DNA from: a virus
Length of the DNA: 33,467 nucleotides
Virus record (IMG/VR): IMGVR_UViG_3300000246_000001
Span: 1 to 33,467 of that record
Direction: 5' to 3' (one strand)
The position numbers and the translations under genes are program-made. Positions 5,908 through 12,263 of this stretch are shown here, piece by piece. Each line of letters starts with the position of its first letter. The first letter of the stretch is position 1. The notes below the pieces were generated by a model, which was not told the DNA's origin, did not search any database, and worked only from the letters and a program-made list of their open reading frames with translations.

Positions 5908-8466
5908 TCACACTATATTTTGCAAGTCACTCCATTTTCTGCCGTACATTTGCGCATGGCGTTTCGTTATAAAAGAGTTATCATGGCGTTTGTTTAATGG
6001 TATAGGAGGCAACATGTGGATCATAAACGCATGCAGTGGTTCTTTGGTGTTTAATATCGCTATGGCATAGTGTTTAGGCGTTTGTAAGGCATCATCAACG
6101 GTGAATGTGGGTTCCAATCGTGATTTTGCCATTTCAAATGTTTTGGTGTGGTCATTGGCAAAAAGAAACTGATTTATCCCGCCTGCAATTAAATTATCTT
6201 GCAGGTGATGAGGTAGTTTATCCCAATGGTGGAAAGCAAATATTGATCCTAAACGTTCCTTTCGTCCTTCTGTTGCTATGCGCCCCATTAACTCGCTCAT
6301 GCCTTTGGATTGCACTTGTTCCGGCTCATTAAAGACCATGAAACAACCATGCTTTTCTTTGTCCTCATCACTCATTAAAAACCTGGTCATTAAAACTTTC
6401 AATGTTACCCAATGCGCTAATGTATTTGATCCCCTGCCTAATTTCCGTTTTGGCATTCTAACGATTATCACCTTGCCCTCTTTCATCCACTTTTCAAAAT
6501 TAACTTCTGGAAGTGGAGGCTGCGCAAAAATATCGAACAACGTTTCATTCCCGAAAAAATCATCCAATCGGTTTATAATAGCATCGGTTTTATTTCCTAA
6601 TTCGTCATTATCACCCCATTGAATTAAATCATTGGCTAGGCGCATGTTCCCTTCATTCTGCAATTCTTCTATCCGTTCAATTCTAAATTCCTCATCCTCA
6701 ATAATGCGCTTAATATTATAAAGTGATCCACCGGATGCTTTGGCTGCTGTTCTTAAATATCGTTTAGAGCGCGGTAAATCCTCCATGTTGATAAAATCCA
6801 TAATCTCATCACCGAATCGTGATGCTCCTTTTCTGCCTAACTTTTGTATAACCTCTGTTAAATCCATAGGAATAATATAATCCTCATTCGATAAATCTAA
6901 ATCAATAATCTTTTCGGGTGGCAATAGATCACGTATGCCATCCGCCATGCCTTTGTGACCTTCTTGGCAAATCCAGTCGGGGATCACAAAAGAAATGCCG
7001 TGGTTCATATTCCCCTCACAAACAAAGTTTTGGATGCTGTTATCTTTTCCGGCTCCCTGCTTGCCAATGAAGGTGTAGCCACAATAAAACTCATCTTTTT
7101 GGTGAGCAGGCAAACCCACTAAATGCTCCTGGTCTTTATTTTCCGCATACCCTAGTTTTAAATTATTTTTATTGATTAACACGCTAGGTATATCCACTTC
7201 AACACGATTTTTGACACTTAACGCATCATCATATCTCATTTGTAGCTCTTTATTTGGCATTTGTAGCGCCAATTTGTTCATTTCTTCTGTGGATATGAGG
7301 TTTATATCGCCATCGACTTTAGAACGCTTAGAAAGGCTCATATGATTTAATTCACGGTGTACCTCTTTATACTTTTTGCTCCCCACACGGATTTTAATGC
7401 CGTGTAATTCATTATTTTCGCTTAACTCACCCATTGAAAGGCTTAACGTTTCGCTCATGGTTTCCCTGGTGAGTTTATCTTGACTATGGGCAGCTACCCG
7501 TATGCGTGATTTAAAGACGGGCGCATTGATCTTTTCTAGGCTTGCATTGCTACGTTTGGTAGCGCTGATCTCATCCTCTAATCCGTGACCTTTTTCAATG
7601 ACCTTTTCTTTCTTGTAATCCTTGTCACTTTTAAAAAACACATTAGAAAACGCTTGGAAGGTATCGGTCACTAAATCATTAATTTCATTTATCACACCCG
7701 TAACACCCGTTTTAACCCCTGCCATGATCTTTTTTGAGCTAACATTAGCGCGTTGTGGTACTTTACCCTTTTGGAGCTTTTCCGTGGCCCATTGTGCGTT
7801 TTTCATCCACTTTTGGCGGTTCTCTGCCTCATTGCAAATAGATAACCGGGCAAAATCACCGTCGTGCTGTAATTCGTCTATGGTGTTCAATATGGATGCT
7901 ATCGGCGTTTTCGTTTCACTTTGGCTTGTGTTCATCGAGAACATATCATGCTTTAAGTATTTCATTTCCTGGATGATGGTGTTTTCCTTCGGTATTTGTA
8001 ACGATTCTAATTTATCCTCTTGGATCGTAACCGCCATTTTATTCTCTAATTTTCGTTTTAGTTTCTGTGCTTGATATTCACTCGTCGAAACATAAAACTC
8101 AATCTTGCGCTCGCCTTTCTCCTGGCGGAACACTACGTCATACCAAAAGTAATCTTTTTCTCGATAAGTGAATTTAAAACCGTCACGCTCTAAACGGGAT
8201 TTCGGGCGCTCATACATTTCAAACATTTTATAAATAGCTTTCCATAGCCTGCGGTTATTGTTGGTTACTCTCGCATGTGGAATGATCCGATAGGTGATGA
8301 TCTTATTATGTTCCAGTTGAAAAAAGTCGCTCCATTTAATGCTTTTCACCTTGTTAAACCATGGCGTTTTAATGTCCTTGATTTCCAACTCTGCGGGGAG
8401 GCCACCGTTATAAATGGCAGGAACCCCCGCATTATCAACTTGCCACTTGATGGGTAGGTTTTCCAC
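5908..8466 (-). CDS. VirD4/TraD-type DNA-transfer ATPase (HerA/FtsK superfamily)
   Basis: The 852-residue protein has a long N-terminal region (1-440) without membrane helices. It includes a conserved-looking block NNRRLWKAIYKMFEMYERPK at 69-88. A P-loop ATPase domain follows, with Walker A GKQGAGKD at 468-475 and a Walker B-like strand CFMVFNEPEQ at 708-717. After it, a segment EGRKERLGSIFAFHHWDKLP (733-752) fits the sensor/arginine region of TraG/VirD4 proteins. Family knowledge: such hexameric motors deliver DNA or protein to a secretion channel. The Walker B has Asn-Glu where Asp-Glu is usual. Start ATG 8466 follows AGGAGGGATC. It ends an apparent operon with a VirB2-like protein and an M23 peptidase. 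A phage packaging role is unlikely, as a terminase is present. The exact subfamily is uncertain. Confidence 0.75.
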   Translation of the reverse strand: MENLPIKWQVDNAGVPAIYNGGLPAELEIKDIKTPWFNKVKSIKWSDFFQLEHNKIITYRIIPHARVTNNNRRLWKAIYKMFEMYERPKSRLERDGFKFTYREKDYFWYDVVFRQEKGERKIEFYVSTSEYQAQKLKRKLENKMAVTIQEDKLESLQIPKENTIIQEMKYLKHDMFSMNTSQSETKTPIASILNTIDELQHDGDFARLSICNEAENRQKWMKNAQWATEKLQKGKVPQRANVSSKKIMAGVKTGVTGVINEINDLVTDTFQAFSNVFFKSDKDYKKEKVIEKGHGLEDEISATKRSNASLEKINAPVFKSRIRVAAHSQDKLTRETMSETLSLSMGELSENNELHGIKIRVGSKKYKEVHRELNHMSLSKRSKVDGDINLISTEEMNKLALQMPNKELQMRYDDALSVKNRVEVDIPSVLINKNNLKLGYAENKDQEHLVGLPAHQKDEFYCGYTFIGKQGAGKDNSIQNFVCEGNMNHGISFVIPDWICQEGHKGMADGIRDLLPPEKIIDLDLSNEDYIIPMDLTEVIQKLGRKGASRFGDEIMDFINMEDLPRSKRYLRTAAKASGGSLYNIKRIIEDEEFRIERIEELQNEGNMRLANDLIQWGDNDELGNKTDAIINRLDDFFGNETLFDIFAQPPLPEVNFEKWMKEGKVIIVRMPKRKLGRGSNTLAHWVTLKVLMTRFLMSDEDKEKHGCFMVFNEPEQVQSKGMSELMGRIATEGRKERLGSIFAFHHWDKLPHHLQDNLIAGGINQFLFANDHTKTFEMAKSRLEPTFTVDDALQTPKHYAIAILNTKEPLHAFMIHMLPPIPLNKRHDNSFITKRHAQMYGRKWSDLQNIV

Positions 8467-8473
8467 ATGATCC

Positions 8474-8491
8474 CTCCTATTGTGTGGATAA
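8474..8491 (-). repeat. 18-bp direct repeat with consensus DnaA box, copy 1
   Basis: CTCCTATTGTGTGGATAA on the plus strand is identical to 8820-8837. On the minus strand it reads as a DnaA box TTATCCACA followed by the ribosome site AGGAG of the ATPase gene. Here the box is intergenic. Confidence 0.7.
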
Positions 8492-8812
8492 TTAAAACAA
8501 ATGACCTATACTTAATAAAATTTCAATTAAATCTTTTTGCGCACCCTTTGCGCTTTTAAATCGTTCGTACATGAATCCATTTGAATAACGATATAGATAA
8601 TCGGTTAATTCTGTTTTAGACATTAATGTGTAATTCATATGATCTAACTTCGCCATTAAGAAATCGAATTTATTATTAAAATCACTTGCATCTAATTGTT
8701 GTGATAAATCGGGAGTAGGAACGTCTGAACAATTGAAACCGACTTGATATGAAACGAAATCGCACCCGGTTTCATCCTCATAAACTTTTGTTCCATTCAT
8801 TTTAATGATCAT
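8492..8812 (-). CDS. Unknown protein between M23 peptidase and transfer ATPase, 106 aa
   Basis: ATG at 8812 follows AGGAGTGAGGTC. The first third is beta-like (MIIKMNGTKVYEDETGCDFVS, in parts); the rest is helical (NNKFDFLMAKLDHMNYTLMSK and later ERFKSAKGAQKDLIEILLS). No signal peptide or membrane helix is seen. Its stop is followed by the DnaA-box repeat and the start of the ATPase gene, so it is expressed with the transfer-like genes and may be a cytosolic partner of the ATPase. No family recognised. Confidence 0.75.
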   Translation of the reverse strand: MIIKMNGTKVYEDETGCDFVSYQVGFNCSDVPTPDLSQQLDASDFNNKFDFLMAKLDHMNYTLMSKTELTDYLYRYSNGFMYERFKSAKGAQKDLIEILLSIGHLF

Positions 8813-8819
8813 GACCTCA

Positions 8820-8837
8820 CTCCTATTGTGTGGATAA
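8820..8837 (-). repeat. 18-bp direct repeat with consensus DnaA box, copy 2
   Basis: Identical to 8474-8491. Here the TTATCCACA box overlaps the last codons of the M23 gene (Leu-Ser-Thr-Gln-stop), and AGGAG serves the next gene. The copies are 346 bases apart. Confidence 0.7.
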
Positions 8838-9533
8838 AATACAAAGTGATAAAATCAATGCTCCAACATACCATCCTAACGTTTTCATCATATTCCCTCT
8901 GCCAACCATAGATGATAGGATCACGAATGCTCCGGCTGCGATGGTGGTATATCCCATAATGTCCGGGAGGTTGATAACAAACCACTCCCACACTTCAACG
9001 CTGATATGCTTCATTAAAGCGCCAATCGGTTTTAAGATAAATTCTGTTTCTGCCTCAACCACGTTTTCGCTTATGCCGTTGTATTTATCTAATAACCATC
9101 CGCCTAACCCTTGTTTATCTCCTGCGGTTGCTACTAGCGCATCCTTTAAATGGGTTGGATCAAGAAACTCTCCGCTTGGATTCTGCAACCCAAAATGTAA
9201 ATGTGGCCCGGTTGCGTGACCCGTTTCTCCCACTAATCCGATGTTATCCCCATAACTTACCTTGTCGCCTGGTTTTAAATCCTTTGCTATCGCTTTCAAA
9301 TGTCCATATATCGCATAATTTCCGTCCGGCAGCTTGATGATAACGCCATTGCCTAATGTGTCATTATTGACTAAACGCTCAACCACTCCGTCAGATATGC
9401 TTCGCAATTCCGTGCCTGCCTCAAAAGGTAAGTCAATACCCGTGTGTGGCTTATCTCTAAATGGTTCTTTATCGCCAAAACCGGATGATAATTTAAACAC
9501 CATTGTTGCGCCCTCTGTTCGCATTTCCATCAT
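8823..9533 (-). CDS. M23 (LytM) peptidase with two C-terminal membrane helices
   Basis: The domain at about 14-130 has the LytM zinc ligands: His30 and Asp34 in HTGIDLPF, and His111 and His113 in GPHLHFGL, with His78 in YGHLK as the catalytic histidine. All key residues are intact, so a peptidoglycan endopeptidase is expected. There is no N-terminal signal peptide; instead two hydrophobic helices lie at about 193-210 and 217-234. This topology is unusual for a wall hydrolase. Start at 9533 follows AAGGGGTGAG (a second ATG follows at once). It sits between a VirB2-like gene and the 106-aa and ATPase genes, as a VirB1-like wall-opening enzyme might in a conjugation operon. A virion or lysis role is less likely because it is far from those modules. 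Confidence 0.85.
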   Translation of the reverse strand: MMEMRTEGATMVFKLSSGFGDKEPFRDKPHTGIDLPFEAGTELRSISDGVVERLVNNDTLGNGVIIKLPDGNYAIYGHLKAIAKDLKPGDKVSYGDNIGLVGETGHATGPHLHFGLQNPSGEFLDPTHLKDALVATAGDKQGLGGWLLDKYNGISENVVEAETEFILKPIGALMKHISVEVWEWFVINLPDIMGYTTIAAGAFVILSSMVGRGNMMKTLGWYVGALILSLCILSTQ

Positions 9534-9541
9534 CTCACCCC

Positions 9542-9877
9542 TTATATAGCTTTTAGCATATCCCGAATATCAACGGCTTTACGAGCTAAAATGTAACCGC
9601 AACAAATCCCTAATAAAATCTCAATCGCCTTTGATCTGTGACCTAATCCCCATGACGCGCCCGCAAATATAATCACTAATACAACGCCTTTATCGAATCC
9701 ACTCATAATGGTGTCATGCAAATTATCGAATGCTCCCCCGTCCTCTGCCGAAACGGTTTGAGGCATAACCATAGATGCTACGATTGCGCATTGCGTGAAA
9801 TATTGCTTTGTTGTGCTTGGATCCTTCCATGATCCGCCCATAAAATCATCAAACTTAATACTTTCCATTTTCGCCAT
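9542..9877 (-). CDS. VirB2/TrbC-like two-helix membrane protein (pilin candidate)
   Basis: ATG 9877 is preferred over an upstream ATG because GGAGGGGTTAACA precedes it. The 111-residue product has a hydrophobic segment at 29-44 ending VSA-ED, which looks like a signal-peptidase site. A mature part follows with helix 64-79 (GVVLVIIFAGASWGLG), a short basic loop HRSK (80-83) and helix 84-99. This is the layout of VirB2/TrbC pilins of type IV secretion systems. A simple phage membrane protein remains possible, since the sequence is short. It heads the operon leading to the M23 peptidase and the transfer ATPase, which favours the secretion idea. Confidence 0.6.
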   Translation of the reverse strand: MAKMESIKFDDFMGGSWKDPSTTKQYFTQCAIVASMVMPQTVSAEDGGAFDNLHDTIMSGFDKGVVLVIIFAGASWGLGHRSKAIEILLGICCGYILARKAVDIRDMLKAI

Positions 9878-9956
9878 TGTTAACCCCTCCATTTGATGTA
9901 TAAACCATTCACCTTTCGGTCATACTACAACTAATAACTTAAAAGGAAGTGATGAA

Positions 9957-10022
9957 ATGTTTGTAGGTGCTTTAATTGTTGGTTACGGGATCGGTCTTGC
10001 TGTAAATACGTTGGTCGGATAA
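9957..10022 (+). CDS. Micro-ORF: single-helix membrane peptide, 21 aa
   Basis: ATG at 9957 has a good ribosome site AAAAGGAAGTGATGAA. The product MFVGALIVGYGIGLAVNTLV plus a final Gly is entirely hydrophobic, with GxxxG-like glycine spacing, and would form one membrane helix. It is on the strand opposite to all large genes of the window, divergent from the VirB2-like gene. Too short for family assignment; real expression is unproven. Confidence 0.4.
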   Translation: MFVGALIVGYGIGLAVNTLVG

Positions 10023-10094
10023 ATGGTGACTTATTTTCTCATTTGTTTAGGTATAACCCTATTTCTGATTGTGGCTGCGGTTTCCCGACTTTAA
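10023..10094 (+). CDS. Micro-ORF: second single-helix membrane peptide, 23 aa
   Basis: Begins directly after the TAA of the preceding micro-ORF (TAAATG), so translation could be coupled; it has no strong site of its own. The product has hydrophobic residues throughout (YFLICLGITLFLIVAAV) and ends Ser-Arg-Leu, a plausible membrane helix with a positive inside end. Its 3' end overlaps the 3' end of the second ParR-like gene by 36 bases on the opposite strand. Confidence 0.35.
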   Translation: MVTYFLICLGITLFLIVAAVSRL

Positions 10095-10301
10095 TCGTGC
10101 TAATTTCTCCGCCGTGGTTTCAACTTTCTTTTCAATACGCTCATGTTGGTCCTGGTTGCTCTCCTTCGCATCCAAATCAGCCAATATGAGCTTTTTTACA
10201 TAGCCGGAAAAGTTTCTACGGCTTATCGCCTTTAAAACACGCTCATCCTTCTCATTGGTCTTATTGAACGATACAGATTTAATCACTTTGTTCTTGCTCA
10301 T
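10059..10301 (-). CDS. Second ParR-like RHH protein, 80 aa
   Basis: ATG 10301 follows AGGAGGTTTTATAC. The N-terminus VIKSVSFNKTNEKDERVLKA followed by FSGYVKKLI matches the ParR-like protein encoded at 10493-10699 (IKSIAFNQ...FSAYVKRLI), so the two are paralogues of the strand-helix-helix type. The tail (about 45-80) is charged and helical and could contact the actin filament or another partner. It lies beyond the terminator of the parMR operon with its own ribosome site, so it is expressed separately. It might compete with, or extend, partition; alternatively it regulates the transfer-like genes next to it. Confidence 0.75.
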   Translation of the reverse strand: MSKNKVIKSVSFNKTNEKDERVLKAISRRNFSGYVKKLILADLDAKESNQDQHERIEKKVETTAEKLARLKSGNRSHNQK

Positions 10302-10381
10302 GTATAAAACCTCCTAGGCATTTGTCTAATGTATTCTATGATCGGTATTACTAAGTATGCACGTACAATTCAAATCCAAAT

Positions 10382-10413
10382 AAAAAATCCGCCGGAGTTA
10401 AACCCTGGCGGAT
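10382..10413 (-). terminator. Intrinsic terminator of partition operon
   Basis: Stem ATCCGCC/GGCGGAT with a 13-base loop, followed on the minus strand by six T. Lies downstream of the ParR-like gene. Confidence 0.8.
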
Positions 10414-10417
10414 GTGG

Positions 10418-10450
10418 AAAAAGTTAATATCACGTTGTGATACTTAACTT
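10418..10450 (-). terminator. Long inverted repeat with U-tract, probable second terminator
   Basis: Arms AAGTTAATATCAC (10421-10433) and GTGATACTTAACTT (10437-10450) pair with one bulge around a GTT loop; on the minus strand a T-run overlaps the end of the stem. It is one of three hairpins in a row (a small GTGGG/CCCAC stem lies at 10453-10466). It could also be a protein-binding palindrome. Confidence 0.6.
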
Positions 10451-10492
10451 ATGTGGGAACACCCACAAATATGCGTGTACCTTGCGAACTTT

Positions 10493-10699
10493 TTAAAGAA
10501 ACCCTTCCATTGCATCTTTGTTATTATCGTTTGCAATGTTGGAAGGTTCCGGCGTGGTTCGGCCTCCCTCTTTATCACGCTGTATCAAACGTTTCACGTA
10601 AGCGCTGAATTGACTATGTTTTTCGGCATGTTCCAGTAACTCTCTCTCTATCGGATCACTTTGATTAAATGCAATGGATTTAATGGCGCGATTGCTCAT
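10493..10699 (-). CDS. ParR-like partition adaptor (RHH type), 68 aa
   Basis: ATG 10699 overlaps the stop of the actin gene (ATGA), the standard order for parM-parR or alfA-alfB pairs. The N-terminal 40 residues have the ribbon strand IKSIAFNQ, a helix from about 14 to 27 and a second helix SAYVKRLIQRD, a typical RHH dimer unit. The C-terminal 20 residues are polar and end hydrophobic (MEGFL), as expected for the actin-binding tail. Family role: binds centromere repeats and caps the actin filament. The product is short, like AlfB. Identity rests on context plus fold pattern. Confidence 0.8.
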   Translation of the reverse strand: MSNRAIKSIAFNQSDPIERELLEHAEKHSQFSAYVKRLIQRDKEGGRTTPEPSNIANDNNKDAMEGFL

Positions 10700-11532
10700 C
10701 TCCCATAAATCCCTTTAGCAATCTCGTAGTAACCGCATGCGTTGGCATAAACGGGATGTAATTGCTTAACGCCGCCGTTGTAACGGTAAATCGGGCGCAA
10801 TACTTTGGCGTGTTGAAAATGCCTTTGAATGCGTGGTTGAATTTCTTCCGCCATACCGCCACATATATGGATCACATCATTCATGGGCCACTTTTTCGTT
10901 AGGTTGCGAACAATACCCAATGCCATTTGCTCAACGTTGGCATTATTTAACGTTTCCATCCCGAACGCTAACGTGTTACTCTCATTATTGATGTGTATTT
11001 TGCCCCGAATGGATGCAGCGTTTACCGTGCCGCTCCCTATATCCAAAATCTTAACGCTCCCTGGTTTTGGATTGATCCAAAACGCTGCTGATCCTTCTGG
11101 CGCAATTCGCACATCATCAATCAATAAGGTTTTCGTAATGCCATTGATTTTAATATCATGGCTACCTTTTAACATAGATTGAATTTTCGCCTTTTCCTGG
11201 TCTGTGTGCTTTGTTATGGGTTGCCCGGTTACTAAATGAATGTTATCCCCATCATTACAGTACCGGTGCAACCCTAATAAAATTCTAATCTTAGCGTCCT
11301 CATGCGCTTTGCTATCTCCATACATAACACCGCCAAATTCGTCCTCTCTAGCTGCCAATGTACCCGCAAATCCTTTCCGCCCTTCATACTCCCAAACCAT
11401 ATCGTCTGCGCCTTGTTCCGTGACTTGTCGCTCGTAATAGTCGCAAATGTTAGATAGAAAAGATGCCTCGCCGTATGGACCTACAATTTTAACCTGGTGG
11501 TTGCCTGCATCAATGCCAACAATCATGTTCAT
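10696..11532 (-). CDS. parM: ParM/AlfA-like bacterial actin for plasmid partition
   Basis: The 278-residue protein has the actin-fold nucleotide motifs in order: phosphate-1 GIDAGNHQVK (6-15), phosphate-2 LDIGSGTVNA (163-172) and adenosine motif ICGGMAEE (223-230). The length is close to AlfA rather than the longer R1 ParM. It should polymerise with ATP and push or pull DNA copies apart before division. Start 11532 follows GGTGGAG and shares one base with the upstream stop (TAATG). It is the middle gene of a three-gene operon: 54-aa protein, actin, ParR-like adaptor. Its presence indicates an extrachromosomal prophage; some phages instead use actin-like filaments to move virus DNA. Confidence 0.9.
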   Translation of the reverse strand: MNMIVGIDAGNHQVKIVGPYGEASFLSNICDYYERQVTEQGADDMVWEYEGRKGFAGTLAAREDEFGGVMYGDSKAHEDAKIRILLGLHRYCNDGDNIHLVTGQPITKHTDQEKAKIQSMLKGSHDIKINGITKTLLIDDVRIAPEGSAAFWINPKPGSVKILDIGSGTVNAASIRGKIHINNESNTLAFGMETLNNANVEQMALGIVRNLTKKWPMNDVIHICGGMAEEIQPRIQRHFQHAKVLRPIYRYNGGVKQLHPVYANACGYYEIAKGIYGR

Positions 11533-11696
11533 TACAACTCCACCTTTTCATTTAATTCTTCATACAAGAACAAAATTTCTCCATACTTTTCGTTACTACA
11601 TTCAATCTCGCCTCGCTCAATCTTATCAATTTGATCCTCCATATAAGCTATTAGCGTCATTAACTCATTTACACTCAATTCCTGTTGCTCATCCAT
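11532..11696 (-). CDS. Small acidic helical protein heading partition operon, 54 aa
   Basis: ATG 11696 follows GGGAGGGCGTTTTAT. The chain is rich in Glu, Leu and Ile and nearly all helical (ELSVNELMTLIAYMEDQIDK, then EKYGEILFLYEELNEK), probably a helical hairpin or coiled coil. It overlaps the actin gene start by one base and lies directly after the repeat region, so it is part of the partition operon. A role as regulator or filament cofactor is inference; no family is recognised. Confidence 0.7.
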   Translation of the reverse strand: MDEQQELSVNELMTLIAYMEDQIDKIERGEIECSNEKYGEILFLYEELNEKVEL

Positions 11697-11711
11697 ATAA
11701 AACGCCCTCCC

Positions 11712-11774
11712 TTGTATTACATAGTTAATAACAAACCGCCTTGTGAGCCATTCGTTATTACATGTGTAATACAG
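11712..11774 (-). promoter_or_regulatory. Paired inverted repeats: candidate centromere/operator of partition operon
   Basis: Two related palindromes lie upstream of the operon: TATTACA-TG-TGTAATA at 11756-11771 and TATTA-CATAGT-TAATA at 11715-11730. Extended, they follow the consensus GTTATTA-N5/6-TAATACA in opposite orientation. Their centres are 41 bp apart, close to four helical turns. Location and symmetry fit a ParR binding site (parC/parN) that also represses the promoter. Confidence 0.55.
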
Positions 11775-11803
11775 TGTATGCGCCCACCTTTGAAAAATTG
11801 CAT

Positions 11804-11833
11804 AAAAAAAGAACCGGGATTAATTTCCCGGTT
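11804..11833 (-). terminator. Intrinsic terminator before partition locus
   Basis: Perfect stem AACCGGGA/TCCCGGTT with loop TTAATT; on the minus strand it continues C and seven T. It ends the accessory operon 13476-11839 and insulates the partition promoter. Confidence 0.9.
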
Positions 11834-11838
11834 TGAAT

Positions 11839-12246
11839 CTATCTAAATTCCAATGGTTCATTTGATAAAGATGCCAACTTACACCCCTTTATAAATTCTT
11901 TGGTGACTTGTACATATCCGCCATCTCTCGCCAAATGTCCACTTCCTATTGGTTCGGTTTCCGCCAATTTTTCTATATTCGGCATCAAGGCTTCTAAATC
12001 CTTATATACTTCAACGCATATTTCTGGACTTATCTCACCGTCACAATCGGAATGAGTTAGAAATTCATATAAACCTTTGTGCGTTTCGTTGTTATAACCA
12101 TCCCCGAAATACCAATGGTTTGGTGATAAATCCTTGTTTTCGTGTGGCGGAAAGCTCCCACCGGTTGCCTTTGCAATAAACTGTCTAAACTGATTGAAAG
12201 CTGAATAAGCACCATCAAACGCTCCATGTGAACATGTTAAACCCAT
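11839..12246 (-). CDS. Unknown phage protein, 135 aa
   Basis: ATG 12246 follows AAAGGGAGGTTTTACT. The N-terminus (MGLTCSHGAFDGAYSAFNQF) and a central HWYFGDGYNNETHKGLYEFL segment look like a conserved phage family that also occurs on plasmids, but I cannot name a function. One SHG and a later LTHSDCDGEIS segment give His, Cys and Asp residues that could bind metal; this is only a possibility. It is the last gene before a strong terminator. Confidence 0.7.
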   Translation of the reverse strand: MGLTCSHGAFDGAYSAFNQFRQFIAKATGGSFPPHENKDLSPNHWYFGDGYNNETHKGLYEFLTHSDCDGEISPEICVEVYKDLEALMPNIEKLAETEPIGSGHLARDGGYVQVTKEFIKGCKLASLSNEPLEFR

Positions 12247-12263
12247 AGTAAAACCTCCCTTTG

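Noticed and set aside
5803-5997. Plus-strand 64-codon ORF across the gap after the ATPase
   Set aside because: No ribosome site, overlaps the end of the ATPase gene, and residue composition looks random.
8809-8991. Minus-strand 60-codon ORF inside the M23 gene
   Set aside because: Lies wholly in another frame of the C-terminal part of the peptidase gene; no separate ribosome site.
10451-10639. Plus-strand 62-codon ORF over the ParR-like gene
   Set aside because: No ribosome site, antisense to a well-supported gene, and it begins inside the hairpin region.
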